Source: Struthidea cinerea (Eukaryota; Chordata; Aves; Passeriformes; Corcoracidae). From it: DNA of 64,000 bases. This document shows, one piece after another, positions 1-12,500 of this stretch (position 1 is its first letter; every line of letters starts with the position of its first letter). The notes under the pieces are model-generated. The model searched no databases. It was not told where the DNA came from and saw nothing but the letters and a program-made list of their open reading frames with translations. The stretch is from NCBI GenBank assembly GCA_013397865.1, contig VZTI01005023.1, positions 672,347 to 736,346 on the forward strand. The letters are read 5' to 3'. The position numbers were made by a program, and so were the translations under genes.

Positions 1-1876
1 GCCATGACAAATTGAAGATGCCATTGTAGTTAGAACATGGTATTTCCCAGTTAGTATTTTTCTAGAAGAGTCCTTGATTTAAGTGCAAATTGGACACGTC
101 TAGACCTTTTCTTTATTAAGAGCCTCAAAGTTGTTTAAAAAAGACAGCTATGGTCAAAAAACAAAACCAAAAAAATTACACATGCTAAAAAACGTTTACC
201 ATGCCCCAGACCTGCAGAACATCCTGCAGAAGCCTGTTGTGTGGGGGGGTTATGTTTCCTTTTCTGCAATGGAGTTCCAGCCTTACTCCCTTTCCAGCTG
301 CAGCCCTCCACCTCAGCCACACACCAGTACTGTAGGATCAGATGCCAGAATAGATCAGTGGAAACCTCTTGCTTCTGACCAGCAGCTCCTGGGACGTTTG
401 GCTTAGCCCGCAGTGGATACACACGCTTGTATCTGCTGGCACTCCCTGCCTGTTTCTGGGGAGGCTTTGCCAACTTCCACTCTCTGAAGCACACTATTTT
501 CTAGTAAAGATTTCCCTATGAGACCATATAAAGGTCTCAATCCCTATTGCAATTGCAGCTTTCCAATGTCATGCCAAATTCCTTGCAAGTAAATTTATTC
601 TGTGACAGCGGGCTGCTGCTTGTGCCGCATTATCAGATCATGAGGGGTTCGACAGAGGTGTGAGCAAACCTATCGGCAGAAGCACTAGAGCTGTCTACAG
701 CAATTTCACCCATCACTATATGCAAGTTACAACTGCTGATGACCAGGTTAATCCTCTTAATAGCCATCTGTTACTTTTTAATGAATATGTTTAGTAAACT
801 GAATGATTGTAAGAAGGCCTGTTATAAATTCAAGATTCCTGTAAAGACATGTAAGAGATTGCTTGTATGAGTGAAAACTTTTAATTTGCAGTGCAAGTCG
901 CTGAACAATACCTTGTCTGTGATACATTACCACGCCTTATATTTATATTGGATATGCCATTGTCAGTGGTACAGAATGAACCAAGAAAAGTTCTGCCGTT
1001 AGATGTTTGTGCAAGGTATTTTAAGCGAGCATTAAAAGACTTTTACAGCATACAAAGAAAAACCCTGGTCAAGTTTTCATCAAAAGGAAACTGATACACA
1101 ACAACGTGCATGACCTTGATCAGAAGAGGGAGTTTCAATAAGTGGAAAAAAAGGGGTTGAAAATATTTTTTTTGATGAGCATTTTCTTTACCGGGGGAAA
1201 AACCCATTTCTGTTTAACATAATTTTAATTACATGTTTTACTTAAGCTATTTTATGAGATTTCTATTTTTTATTGAAATAGATGATTATCTGATTATTTT
1301 GTACCACCTGTCATGATACTCTGTTGGGGCTTAAAACCTCCTCATTAGCAAAAATTAAAGAGTTGTGAGTGCCCTAAGAACAAACCAAGGCTCTGAACTC
1401 TGAACCTTAGTGTTGCATCGAGCCAGTGAAAGAGCAACCTACACCCACATTTCCATCACTGGTTCCACACCAAGGAGCAAAGAGGATTTGGATCTATCAA
1501 AGGCCTTGGACATTCTGTGATTTCTCAGAGCACAGAAACATGAGGTCTTGCTAGGAAAACTGTTCTGAAATCCTCAGGATAAAGCCAGAGAGACTGCAAT
1601 AATATTCACCTGCTGTGCGAGTGTAGCAGACATCACCACAGAGTTAATGTTTAATGGCTGAGCTGTGATCGAAATTATCCTGAAGGACTTCCTTTCTGGA
1701 TTAAAAAGCAGAGTTTATACATAAAAACAGAGACAATTTTCACTTTTAGAATGGGAGTTGTAGTCAAAGGAAAACATATTAGGGGGAGGAAGCTCTTAGT
1801 ATTTTTAAAAAATAATTCGTTAGCAACAAATGCAGACTCTTTGTGCTGCACCAAAGGCTGGCCGTTGTTGGTTTTT

Positions 1877-1913
1877 GGCAGCAAATACATGAGCAGCTCA
1901 TGTATTTGCTGCC
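1877..1913. repeat. Perfect 37-nt inverted repeat
   Basis: Two 18-nt arms are exact reverse complements around a single A (arm: GGCAGCAAATACATGAGC). Pairing stops at the next base on each side. No gene or known element explains it. Confidence 0.9.
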
Positions 1914-4900
1914 GAAGATGGCCAAGGAAGCTTAGAAGAATGACCCTCTACAATCATCTATTAGTTTTTCTGAGTGTTTGGGGGATGGATTTGTTGAAGG
2001 TCTTCTGGGAAAACAGCGACACTTTTCAAAGCAAAAAACAGCCATCAGAAAACACAGTAGAGAGCAATGAGGTGATTAAGTACCCATTTTTCCAATCAGC
2101 CTGGGGGAGAGAAGCAGTGAGTACTTGTTTACCAAGGAGAATTAATGGCTCTATCATGCAAATTCAACAGTAACACTGAATGTTCAATGGAGCATGACTA
2201 ATGTGATTTAATTGTAATTCAGATAATACTGCATAACTTTTCCATTTACAATTGTCCTTGGCCTGCCTACTGCCCCCCTCCTGATGCCTGCAGATGTTCT
2301 TTGAGAGGTGGATTGGAAGGAAAGTCTAGCACCTGATTGCCAATCTCCACAGATCAGGTTGCTGTCAGCTGTCATGGTCATGACTATGCTAGTGGACCAT
2401 TCTGTGCAATGCTACTGGATAAAAAGACTAAAATAACTCAAATATTCATTCCTGAATAAAGTCGCCCCTTTTCTTACTGCAAGAGCAAGGCCATACCAAA
2501 ATGAAGTTGTGTAAATGTTAGTCTTGCTCTGTCTGCCTTTAGCACATCCTCTCTGAACGTTTTCAAGGCTGAAAGGAGGATTCGAAATGAGTTCCCACTG
2601 TCAAACAGTGTCACAAAATCTCTCTCTAGCTATATCTGAATTAGAAGAGCTGTATCATTTCCCCATCTCTACACCTTCAACATGGAATATGTGATTGTTA
2701 AAGGGAATGTAATCTGTAATCAAAAAAAAAAAAGATTACCTTGCTGATGCAGAGGTGCTTATAGCAGAGACCAGGAACCAGGGAAGATTTTAAGTAAGGG
2801 AAGATCACCAGTGTAAGCCTATTGAGGAGGCTGAACAGTTACAGATGGGAAGAAAATTTAGACCTTTATACCACTCATTAAAAGATTTAATTTGATCTGC
2901 TCCTTACTTCCAAGGAGGTACTTGTATCTTTTTGGCAGGTTTCTTTCAGGCTTTAATATGTCTTCATCTCTGCAAATTAAACATAAATTGCATTTGATTA
3001 ACAGTACAAATCTATGTTATTACATCTTGTTGGGACAATAGTCGGCCTGCTACAATCTCCCCAGTTATCAGCAGATCTCTGTTCATATCCTGATTAATTT
3101 GAAGACGTCCAGTACAAGCAGCCTGTGCAGGAGTCTCTTAGCTTGAGATGGATGACACCACTGAAACACTGCCCCAAAGCATTCAGCTCTTCCCACTTCA
3201 GGTTTTTGTCTATTGAAATCTGACTACAGAGATCCTGCAGTGGTCACGGAGGGCTCTGTGAATACAAAGCACACACTCCCTGCTGTATAACATAGGAGAG
3301 ACACACTGTGTTACCTTGGTTGCCTCTGATGTGGGTTTTCCTCCAGCACTGAAAGATTCTATCTTTATTGTTCTCCATGCGCTAATAACACCATATTTTA
3401 TTTTGTGAATATTTTATATTTCACAAGCAGTTACCTAGCTTTCCAAAGAGTAACTATCAGCACTATGAGATAATTGTCAGTGAGGTTCAGGTGTCTCTGT
3501 TCCACTGCCCTTTAGAAGATTCCCAGCTACTGATTTTTATGAAGAATGGGAAGATTGAAAACGTAAACCAGGAAAATTTCCAGTTGGAAAGCTCAAGAAG
3601 TGGAGAGGCTGAGCATACTTTTTTTCATTGTGAGTCTAAGATTTTGAGAGTTCTGTAGTATTTCCCCCGCCTTCAACAAGTTAGAAGAGTACAGATGAAA
3701 GCTTTATTGGTACAGATCCATAGAGATTGTTCTCTTTCCCTTCTCCCCTTCTCTCTGTCACATTTCAGGCTGTAGGTGGTCAGCAGAATACCTTGCCAGG
3801 CTCTGACATAGGTGCTTGCACAGGCAGGGGGGGAAACCATGAACCCAGCCAGCTTATGCTTCCAGGCATCGAAATAATTACTACAAATGGAGTTTTAAAG
3901 CAAAATTTTTAAATGCCTAAAAGATTAGTAGAAATGGAGATTTAAAGATGATTTTTAAAATGCTAAAACATGTCTTTCTGGAGTCTGTTTATGCCCACTA
4001 AGTACCGCTGAGGGCTCTGGCTCTTCAGTGGGTTTCTAACAACAATTGTGTTAATACTATGTAGAAATGTGGGGAGAGGTACACATTGTAAAGGGAAACA
4101 GAAAATCCCTTTCTGTTAGAAATAAATAAGGCAGCTTTGGCTAATGTGAATGTTTTTATTCTGCAGGGAAAAGCACAGAAGGCCATGTAAGATAGTGGAG
4201 TCTGATAAAGGCAATTTCCTCACTCCTGACTGTCACAATTACAGCTAACCTGAGTCTCTCTGTGTGATCTCACCTAATCCTGCAACAAAGGGGCCTTTCA
4301 TCCTAAAATCATTATATCACACTCAGCACACAGCTATTCAGGGAAGAGATGTTCAATCCTTTTCAAGGTTCTGCTTTGCCCCTCGGCACAAGGGGGAGAT
4401 TTAGTGACTTAGGAATCAATATCCTATTTTCAGCCATCTCATTTGTCACTGCCTAGAGCACTTTTGAAGAGTTCCAACCCTGAATCCCTCTCATCACCCC
4501 AAATCATAATACCCGAAAGTTTTGTCCATGAAGAGTCTCTTCTTTGTCCCATTTGCACATCCAAATAGGGAGACAGAAATTTGGTCACCGTATAATTAGC
4601 AGGAGGCTGAAAACTTGAGCTAGAAAAATAATTGCAAACCAGATGCAAATTTTGCATAACTGCCAAATCTGAGGGTAAAGGAAATGTCTTCAACTTGAAA
4701 ATGTTACAACACGGACATTACGGCGAGATTTTTTTCAGGGACCTGTAATCTATTAAACACTGAGACCTTGGGCTAAGCAAAGGAGTAACTTTAAAAAGAA
4801 ACCTCAGGGCGAATTTGCATGGATTTTTATATCCAAGTTAGTTTTAGTTATCTACTTAAGCTTTATGAATAAATGTTTCTTCAGAGAACTCAAGGAGCTG

Positions 4901-6728
4901 ATCCCATTAGCCAGACAAAATAAAATGTATCACGGCCAGACATGAGAAAAAGCAGAGAGTTCCCTAAGACCGATTTATTTCAGTTCTCACAGCTAGATGG
5001 ATGAGAAGCAATTCTGAGCAGTTTTTGTTTATCTGCTTTGTCAAACCTTTATAACCCATAGGATTACATACAAAAATCCCATATACAAAATCCATATCCA
5101 AATTCCCATGAAAGTAAACAAGCAAAATGGAGCAAATAAGGTAGTTTTTTCCATTAATTTTAAGGAAAAGCCATTGTGGCAATGTTATAGATGGTAAAGA
5201 GCATTTTAAAATTAGATAAAGTGATATTTTGATCAAAGTGGGGTAGTAACAGGACTTGCAGTGACTAAATCTCACGGAGGGACTACAGGAGAAAAAGATT
5301 TATGACAGCCAGCACATAAAAGTCCGTATCTCCATGCATAACTGACAAGGATATTCACATCCCCATCTAACTGATCTCCTGAAATATCATTTGCTGTCAA
5401 TGAATGGCACAGGTTTTGGAAAGCAAGAGAGAAACAGTGACAAGGTAAAGGTACACTTGACGCTGCTTGGCAACTATGACAGTGCTCCGGACTGGGACTC
5501 AGGAGAGACAGGTTCTAGTTTGCTGTTGCAAACTAATTTGATGATTTTATTGCAACTAGGGTTTCCACCTCCTTAATGGAAGATAATAGTTCTTATTTCA
5601 TTTTAAAATGCAGCACATGAACTGATAGGAGCTGAGTGTTAAATATCGGGATTTTGTATGCAGTTAAAGGCACAACCTGAAAGCTGATGTAGCCCAAATG
5701 TGGAGTTAGACATTCCTAACTATGGACACAAAAATTACACATTAAAATCTTCCTATTATGAGGAATCGAGTCTGTTAACATACCATTATTCCTACAATAT
5801 CTCCAGTTCTTTTTTTTGAACAAGGTGACAAATGTTTTTAAACAAGGTGACAAGGTAGCAGAATTAACACAGTAGTAAATGATAAATATGAGATGATCCA
5901 AAGTAACTGATTATCATTGCCTGATTGAAAGCTAAGTGAAGACACATTGCTGAAAGTATTCCTCTATTGAGTATATTGGACAGATAAAGAATTTTAATAC
6001 AGAAAAAGAAGAAAAGAAAAGGGTTGAGGCTTTGGCAGCCTGTATTTATCTAGTGAGATTTGTAAAGAAATACATTGCTCACAAGGAATTCTGGCAGATG
6101 GTTGAACTGCCCTGTGGAATAGTTTAAAAGTCTTCTTTTTTTGGATTTCAGTGTTAACTCTTTGAATATCCACCAAAAACTATTTTGTTAACATGTCAGA
6201 TCTACAGTGCTAGATGTGATTTGCAATTCAGAGGGCCCAACATGTAAGTATTTTCTGGTGCACGTTCTTATAATAGTATTTATTAAAATGCTTCAGTTCA
6301 GAGCCACAGACCTGGTCTTCCTGGCACTGTTCCAAGCAGAGCTGAAACAAAGTGCACCACTTCCAATGAAAGGCGTAACATAGAAATAACTAAAACATTT
6401 AAAAACTAAGTACTTCTGCTATATGTGAAGGATTTAATCAGGCATAGCTGAGGTGTACGGATTAGTAGTGGATAGGTACATAGGATAAGCATACAAGTAG
6501 TGCAGGCAAATAAAGCAAAGGAGAAACGCAAAAGTTTTCTAATGCACATCACAAAACAACATCAGAGAAGCAATTATGTAATAAAGTCACCCTGATTTCC
6601 CAGGAATGTAAACCCAATAGTACAAAACACTGAAGCATCAGACCCACAATGGGAATTCTTTTCAGATTATTTCAGATAATTTTCAGATTTTCATGCATTT
6701 TTTCATGATTGTATTATTGTCCAAATAC

Positions 6729-6778
6729 ATGTGTGTGTGTCTGTGTGTATATACATATATATATATATATTTATATAA
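6729..6778. repeat. TG/TA microsatellite
   Basis: A TG-rich run passes into a TA-rich run and ends two bases before the LTR that starts at 6781. Confidence 0.85.
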
Positions 6779-6780
6779 TT

Positions 6781-7150
6781 TGTCCTAGTTTCAGTCAGGA
6801 CAGGGTTAATTTTTTATACAATCTGGGAAGGGGGCATGGCCAGACCCTAATGTTTTTTGATACCATCTCACATCACTTTTGAGGCGCAGGCTGAGGAATC
6901 AAGAAAGCTTGGAGGGCAAAACAGTCCAGTATTGTTTTATTTTCCAAGTGAATAATTTCAGCCTTTTGTTATTAATTTAGTAGCTGTTCATATTTTCTTA
7001 TCTCATTGCTGTTTCCGGTAAATTGTTCTTATCTCAACCCATGATTTTCACCTTTTGTGCCTCCGATTATCAACCCCACCCCCAGAGAGGAAGGGGGGAG
7101 GGGAAAGGGCGGGGGAAGGGAAGCAAGCAAGCGGCATCTGGTCTGGGTGA
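6781..7150 (+). mobile_element. Truncated avian ERV LTR
   Basis: It begins TGTCCTAGTTTCAGTCAGGA and shares blocks with the LTRs of the 11,690-14,321 element, including the segment near 7015-7065 that reads GTAAATTGTTCTTATCTCAA. The usual end (AAACCACAACA) is missing, so the right border near 7150 is approximate and no target-site duplication can be shown. Orientation is + by comparison with the other copies. It is an old, damaged solo LTR. Confidence 0.75.
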
Positions 7151-9172
7151 GTCTCAGTGAGGTCACAGAATTGGGGAGTACTCGAATATCATGAAAAAAT
7201 CATATATTAAAATCTCATACAGCATTTGAGAACACAGGGTTCCATGTTATAGCTTTTGAATACATACCAGAAAGCCTCAAGAGGCTCACATTAACCAAAT
7301 CTGTCAATGGCCTGAAGGCCACATTATTTTTTTCTAGAAAGTGAGAATTATAAATATTTGGTATTGTGATAGATATGCAGCAATATAGGCATGTTATCTG
7401 AGTAACGTCTAGAAAAATTTAGAATCCTACTACATTCTATGTCTAACAGCTTTTCTAATGTTTTTTGTTTTAGTCCTTTATAAAGCAATCAGTCATACAA
7501 GGTGCAGTGCTGCAGTTCAGAAGTGCTGCACCAGTTCCATGGAACTAGTCAGTTTACACAATTCAAGGTTTGGCCTATATGGGCATGCAAGGGATTACAT
7601 AAATGCATGGAAATAGATACATAGATATATAGAGATGTAGATATAGATGCATACAAATTGCTCTTTGGATAATTGAGAACTATAAAAATGTGTGAACATG
7701 TACGCATTCAAAGACTTTTGTTTCCCTGACCTCATCAGGAGACTCTTCATTTTCCCCCAGTCTGAACTTCTTCCCAGCTAGCACTGATCCCAGAGCAACC
7801 TCTGAGGAGCCCTGACTTCACAGTTTATGTGGTTCTATCACTGGCTTCCAGCTTGTCTTTCACTTTTTTCCTCTTTAGAAGAACACAAACCATTACAAGA
7901 CAAAAATTACATCGCTGCCTACATTTTGGGTACCCCAGGTTTCACCCAGAGCTGGCTAGATGTCCCAGTCGTTTTGTCTTTATAACCATACTGTTCCCAT
8001 CTCCTTAAGCACATAAATACTATCCTAGCTTCTATCTCATACCAGAGGCTTTAACTATTATAAAATTTGTTAATACTGTTTAATATGTAAAAACACAATT
8101 AAAAACACAACAGACAGATAACATAATTTGCAGTATTTTAGAAATTTTTTTCTCCCTACATAATTTTAAATTGATACAAGTGGCTGCTTGTAAAGTGCCT
8201 TTGCTCTTCAAATGTAAGGAGCTCATTGCAAGGGAGAGCCAAACCCCAGTCATTCTGTATTTGTATTTTGATTCCTAAGGTTCACTATATTTGCCAGATC
8301 TGGATTTTCCAGCAGCAATGCAAGTGGAAAGAGTTGCTTGATATTGAAGTATCCATAGAAACTGCAGGTTTTATGCATTATATAGCACTTTTTGCCCAGC
8401 CTCTTCCATTACTCAAGAATGAAGGAACAGCCAATTCCTTAAATATATAGACTCGGTTATAACACATTTTCCCAAAACAAACTGACACAAAAGACCCTAT
8501 CTTGAGCCTTATAAAACTGTGTGATAAATCAATTTACTGTCCCCACATAATGCTGCACACAGATAAAGTATTCATATTACTTACCAAGTCTCTGCCCCAA
8601 AAGTTATTAGGCATGCAGCTTACCAGTTTGTACCAGTGTTTTAATTAACATTCAGTAAATAAAGAGGCAAACTTCACACTTCAGCAGCACAGTAGTATTA
8701 GTGTATTCATGATCTGGAAATGTTTACATCTTTATCTCAGTTTTAAGGTAGAAATCCATATAATATAAATTTTTTTTTCAAATCCAGATGTGCACTTTGA
8801 CACCAAGTTTTGATTCAGCCTAAATGGAACCCTCGGTCTTTTAGGCAGGGAGTCTTCCATCAGCAGCTTGGGAGGGAGACAAAATATGCCACAGCTAGAG
8901 ATTTGGGAAGAACCAACAGGTCTCTGGCTGATGGAAGCTTGCTCAAGTCCATCTCCTCATGTAACATATCCACACCCATGACAGCAAACCCTTTATGCTG
9001 CAGCTTGCAATCAGGCTCATGTTTAAGACATTACATATTGAATACTCCTTGGTAGCACCAGTTTTGATGTAACTCGTGAATCTTAAGAGTCTCATTACTT
9101 CAACTGATGCAAACTAAGTTAACAAAAATAACAAAAATCACTCTTTGTCAAATTCTCATGGAAAAGAAAAAT

Positions 9173-9203
9173 TAATAAACAAACAAACAAATAAATAAAT
9201 AAA
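9173..9203. repeat. AAAC/AAAT simple repeat
   Basis: Short run of tetranucleotide units AAAC then AAAT, interrupted near its start. Confidence 0.8.
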
Positions 9204-9430
9204 GACTAGAAACTAACAAATCTGAGTGTCCTGGTTACCCAAGGGAGCTAGTACATCTTTTCCTGATGCCACAGGAAAATGCGCTCACTTCAGTAATTAA
9301 AAATAGATCCCATTCCTTTTCATCATTATATTTTCCAACCTGGAAAGCTTGGTGCTTTTTCTCTTCCTGTTTTTTTTTTTTTTAGTTGTGAGAAGTTGAT
9401 CTGAAATAAACCACTTTTTTTTTCTACCAG

Positions 9431-9533
9431 GGGAATATCTTGATGACTCCCAAGAATGCCAGTTGTGTGAAACATCCTGTCAGAAGTGCATTGGACCCGA
9501 GCCAGACAACTGCATCAGCTGCCCACCCACAAG
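9431..9533 (+). CDS. PCSK5: PCSK5 exon A (first visible; furin-like repeat)
   Basis: A pyrimidine tract ending in CTACCAG precedes the exon and GTAATT follows it. It starts with two bases of a split codon and ends with two. The product includes CQLCETSCQKC and CISC, a typical furin-like repeat core. It may be the first exon specific to the long isoform, judged from the remaining length of the protein. Confidence 0.85.
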
Positions 9534-12500
9534 GTAATTGCCTCCTAGCACAGTGCAGTACAAAGACCTCACATCATCATCTGGAGAAGTGGCTGTATTG
9601 TGTTTAGCACCAGCTTGCAGAGACTACAGAAGCAAAAAGTGTTGAGGGCAAAAAAACCCAGGGCACTTGAGAAAACAGTTTTTGTGTAAACAAGATAGCT
9701 GGCTACACAAGCAGTTAATGTTTAGCAGCATGATTCCCACATACAAAGAAAAATTCCTTTTTTATATGTAAAATAGATTTTCTTTCATTGTCATCCTTTC
9801 TAAATCATAATTGCTGGAATAGCAACTGATAATTTTAACAACAAGAATCTAGGGCATCTGTAGTGGTACACAGCTATGAGGCTTGGCACAAGCCATGAGT
9901 ATGGATGCTGAGGCTAATTTTGGGAGATATTCATAGCACCTAAACAACATCATTCCCTAACTGAGGTGTTTTGAGTTAGGCCGATATTTCTAACCTGCCA
10001 TGAGGAATGAACAGAGCTAGAAAGAAGTTTTTCCACAGGACTTTGTAAATCAGAGGTTTATGTTTAGGTCATCACACACCAATTTCAGAAGACTACTGGC
10101 TTTAAAGACATGTCCTACCCATAGCTGTATTCTCACACAAATAACTCTTGTTCTGTAGCACTCGATTGTGTTGTAGCCAGCTGACACTTCCACTGGTATG
10201 AAAACAGGATCAGATCCCCTAAGGCAAGAAAAAAAACCCTAAGGAATTCTGCAATTTCCCCGGAAAATATCTATTATATGACTATGCCAATGAAAGACAT
10301 ACCAGGACCAATGGAATCCAAACAAATTCCTAAGCGAGGAAGCATTATTAAATTGTGTTACATCAGAAAGGGAGCAGAGGAAATCTGGGCAAAATTTTGG
10401 ACTGTGGAGTGGATTTCTCCCATTAACAATGGCATTTAAATTAGATTGTCTGTTCCTTCCTTGCAACCTATATTGTGAGTTCTACACAGAGATATTTACA
10501 AAGCAAAGAAGGAACCAAGAATCATTGTACTGAACCACCAAGGTGCTTGCAGTAATGAGGTCTCAGTGATCTTTTGGAAGGATGCTGCTATAACCACTGT
10601 AATAAATTCTCTAACAATTTTGAATTTTGGTATCTAAGGTTTCAAAATTTTTTCTGAGATCCTTCTGTGCATTATGAAAGACGCTAGAAAAAGTCATATT
10701 AAATGGGACAATCTATAGTAAAAGAAATAATAATTTAAAAAACCTTGCCCAGAGGCTAAAGAGTTCCTTATGAAAATCCAGCGTAGATGTCGATTTATTT
10801 AATAATAAAATCACTGTCAGATCATTAGATAAATGAAAATGCTGCTACCGCTTTGGTTTTGTTTTATTTTGTTGGTTTTGGGTTTTTTTTAAAGAAAAAA
10901 ACATGAAATTGTAGTTTTTTGTCCAGACAAACTGATTATCACAAAATTCCTTGTCCATCTGTTTACAGTTTGAGCCAAGGTTAGTGGCAAGACCTGACCA
11001 GGTGTTTCCCTTTAGGGGCAACATAACAGAGATCAAGAAAAATGTACTTTACCACTGTGTGAGCTGCTTGTAAGGGTGGCTATCATTAGAGCTAGCACAT
11101 GTAGTTGAACTCAGTAATATTTGCATGCTGTAGAAGCATAGTCCAGCTACCTCCAGTACCTCTGTCACATTTCTCCTTTTCTTTCAGAATAAATCTGAAA
11201 AAGATCAAAGCAACTGAAATTTATGAAGATGTATTGCAGATATTTTCCGATGCCATTGGCTGACTCCAAGTAAACATGCACTGTCTTAATATAATGGAAA
11301 GACTTTTGTTGTCTAGGTATACTCCAAGTCTGTACTAACAAAGATGGTGCTCAGCTTCTCTAGAAACTGAATCCCAAGTCCTCAGATAGCAAAGTGGTCA
11401 AAGCAGTTAAGTGTGGAGGATTACAGCCTAACCTTTCTTATTTTCTTAAGAGCAAAACCACTGTCAAAATCTAGCCAACTTCTTTTATATTCTTTTAGTA
11501 GCGTATGATGCATGAATTGATGCATTTCTGTTTTTCTCCCAAGCAGATTAAAACAGTAGACATTAATCAGCAGTGAAAAATGGACCATAAATTTTCATCA
11601 CATAAAAGGATTTTTTAGCAAATGTTTAATTATCCAGCAAAAGGAGAATATTCAGCAGCCAAACTCCTATGTACTCATAGATAGATAAATGTCCTTGCTC
11701 CAGCCAGGACAGAGTTAATTTTTGCAGTAGTCAGGAGGGGAATGGCTAGGATTTGGAGGTTATTCTGTACTACCTCATGTTATTCCCAGGGGTGGGGGAA
11801 GGTGTCCCTTTACAGCCACAGAGCGTGGCGTGGTCAGGTATTGACGGGGGTTCTGTGGTATAGAGGCGAGTACTGGCATGTGAATCATTCTACTGCTGTA
11901 CACTTCGATACAGATATTCTCCCTGCTACTCTTCATTTTCCTTTTTCGTTGCTGTTTCCAGTAAATTGTTCTTATTTCAACCCATGTTCCTCACCTTTTG
12001 TGCCTTCAATTCTCCTCTCCACCCCAACTCAGGGGACGGGGATGGGAGAGTGAGCAGGAAGCGTGTGGTTTGGAGCGTTTTGGTGGGAGCACTAAATTGG
12101 GGAATTCCATTGCTAAACCACAACAACCCTATTTGGCACCCAATGGGCGGCATGAAGGGTTGAGATAACAACAGATCTGAGTAGAGCAGGATGGAAACAT
12201 ACTTATCTGAGCATGTGGATCTGCCTCCATATATGCTCCTCACAATGTTCTGTTTCAGAGCAGGGAGAAGAATCAGCGTTGCTCTCTAGCTGCACTGTGT
12301 GATAGCAGCTTATGACATAATTAGATCAAGGGAAGTGAGGGTTATCTGGGATGTGTGTCCAGTGTTGCTCCTCTACCCTTATCTGAGGCACAACTTTTGT
12401 GAACCCATTAATAATCACACCCGTGTGGGAAGAACATATGGGAGAACAGGAATGGATGATTTTCCCCAGCTTTTCACCCCCTTTTTCTCCTTCAGACCTG

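Larger units (their letters stand above)
1..9430. other. Non-coding sequence upstream of first visible PCSK5 exon (probably intron)
   Basis: No exon with cysteine-rich repeats or a recognisable protein was found here. The first exon to the right needs one base from an upstream exon, so this stretch is most simply a PCSK5 intron. It holds a 37-nt inverted repeat (1877-1913), a TG/TA microsatellite (about 6729-6778) and a truncated LTR from 6781. An AAAC/AAAT simple repeat lies at about 9173-9203. A 67-codon open frame at 891-1094 has no recognisable family. Confidence 0.6.

Noticed and set aside
891..1094. 67-codon open frame following a TTTAATTTGCAG acceptor-like sequence
   Set aside because: It has few cysteines, no furin-like pattern and no recognisable family, so it was not accepted as a PCSK5 exon.
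1..9430. Search for the short-isoform (PC5A) terminal exon
   Set aside because: No segment with the expected cysteine-rich PC5A ending was seen. It is probably further upstream.
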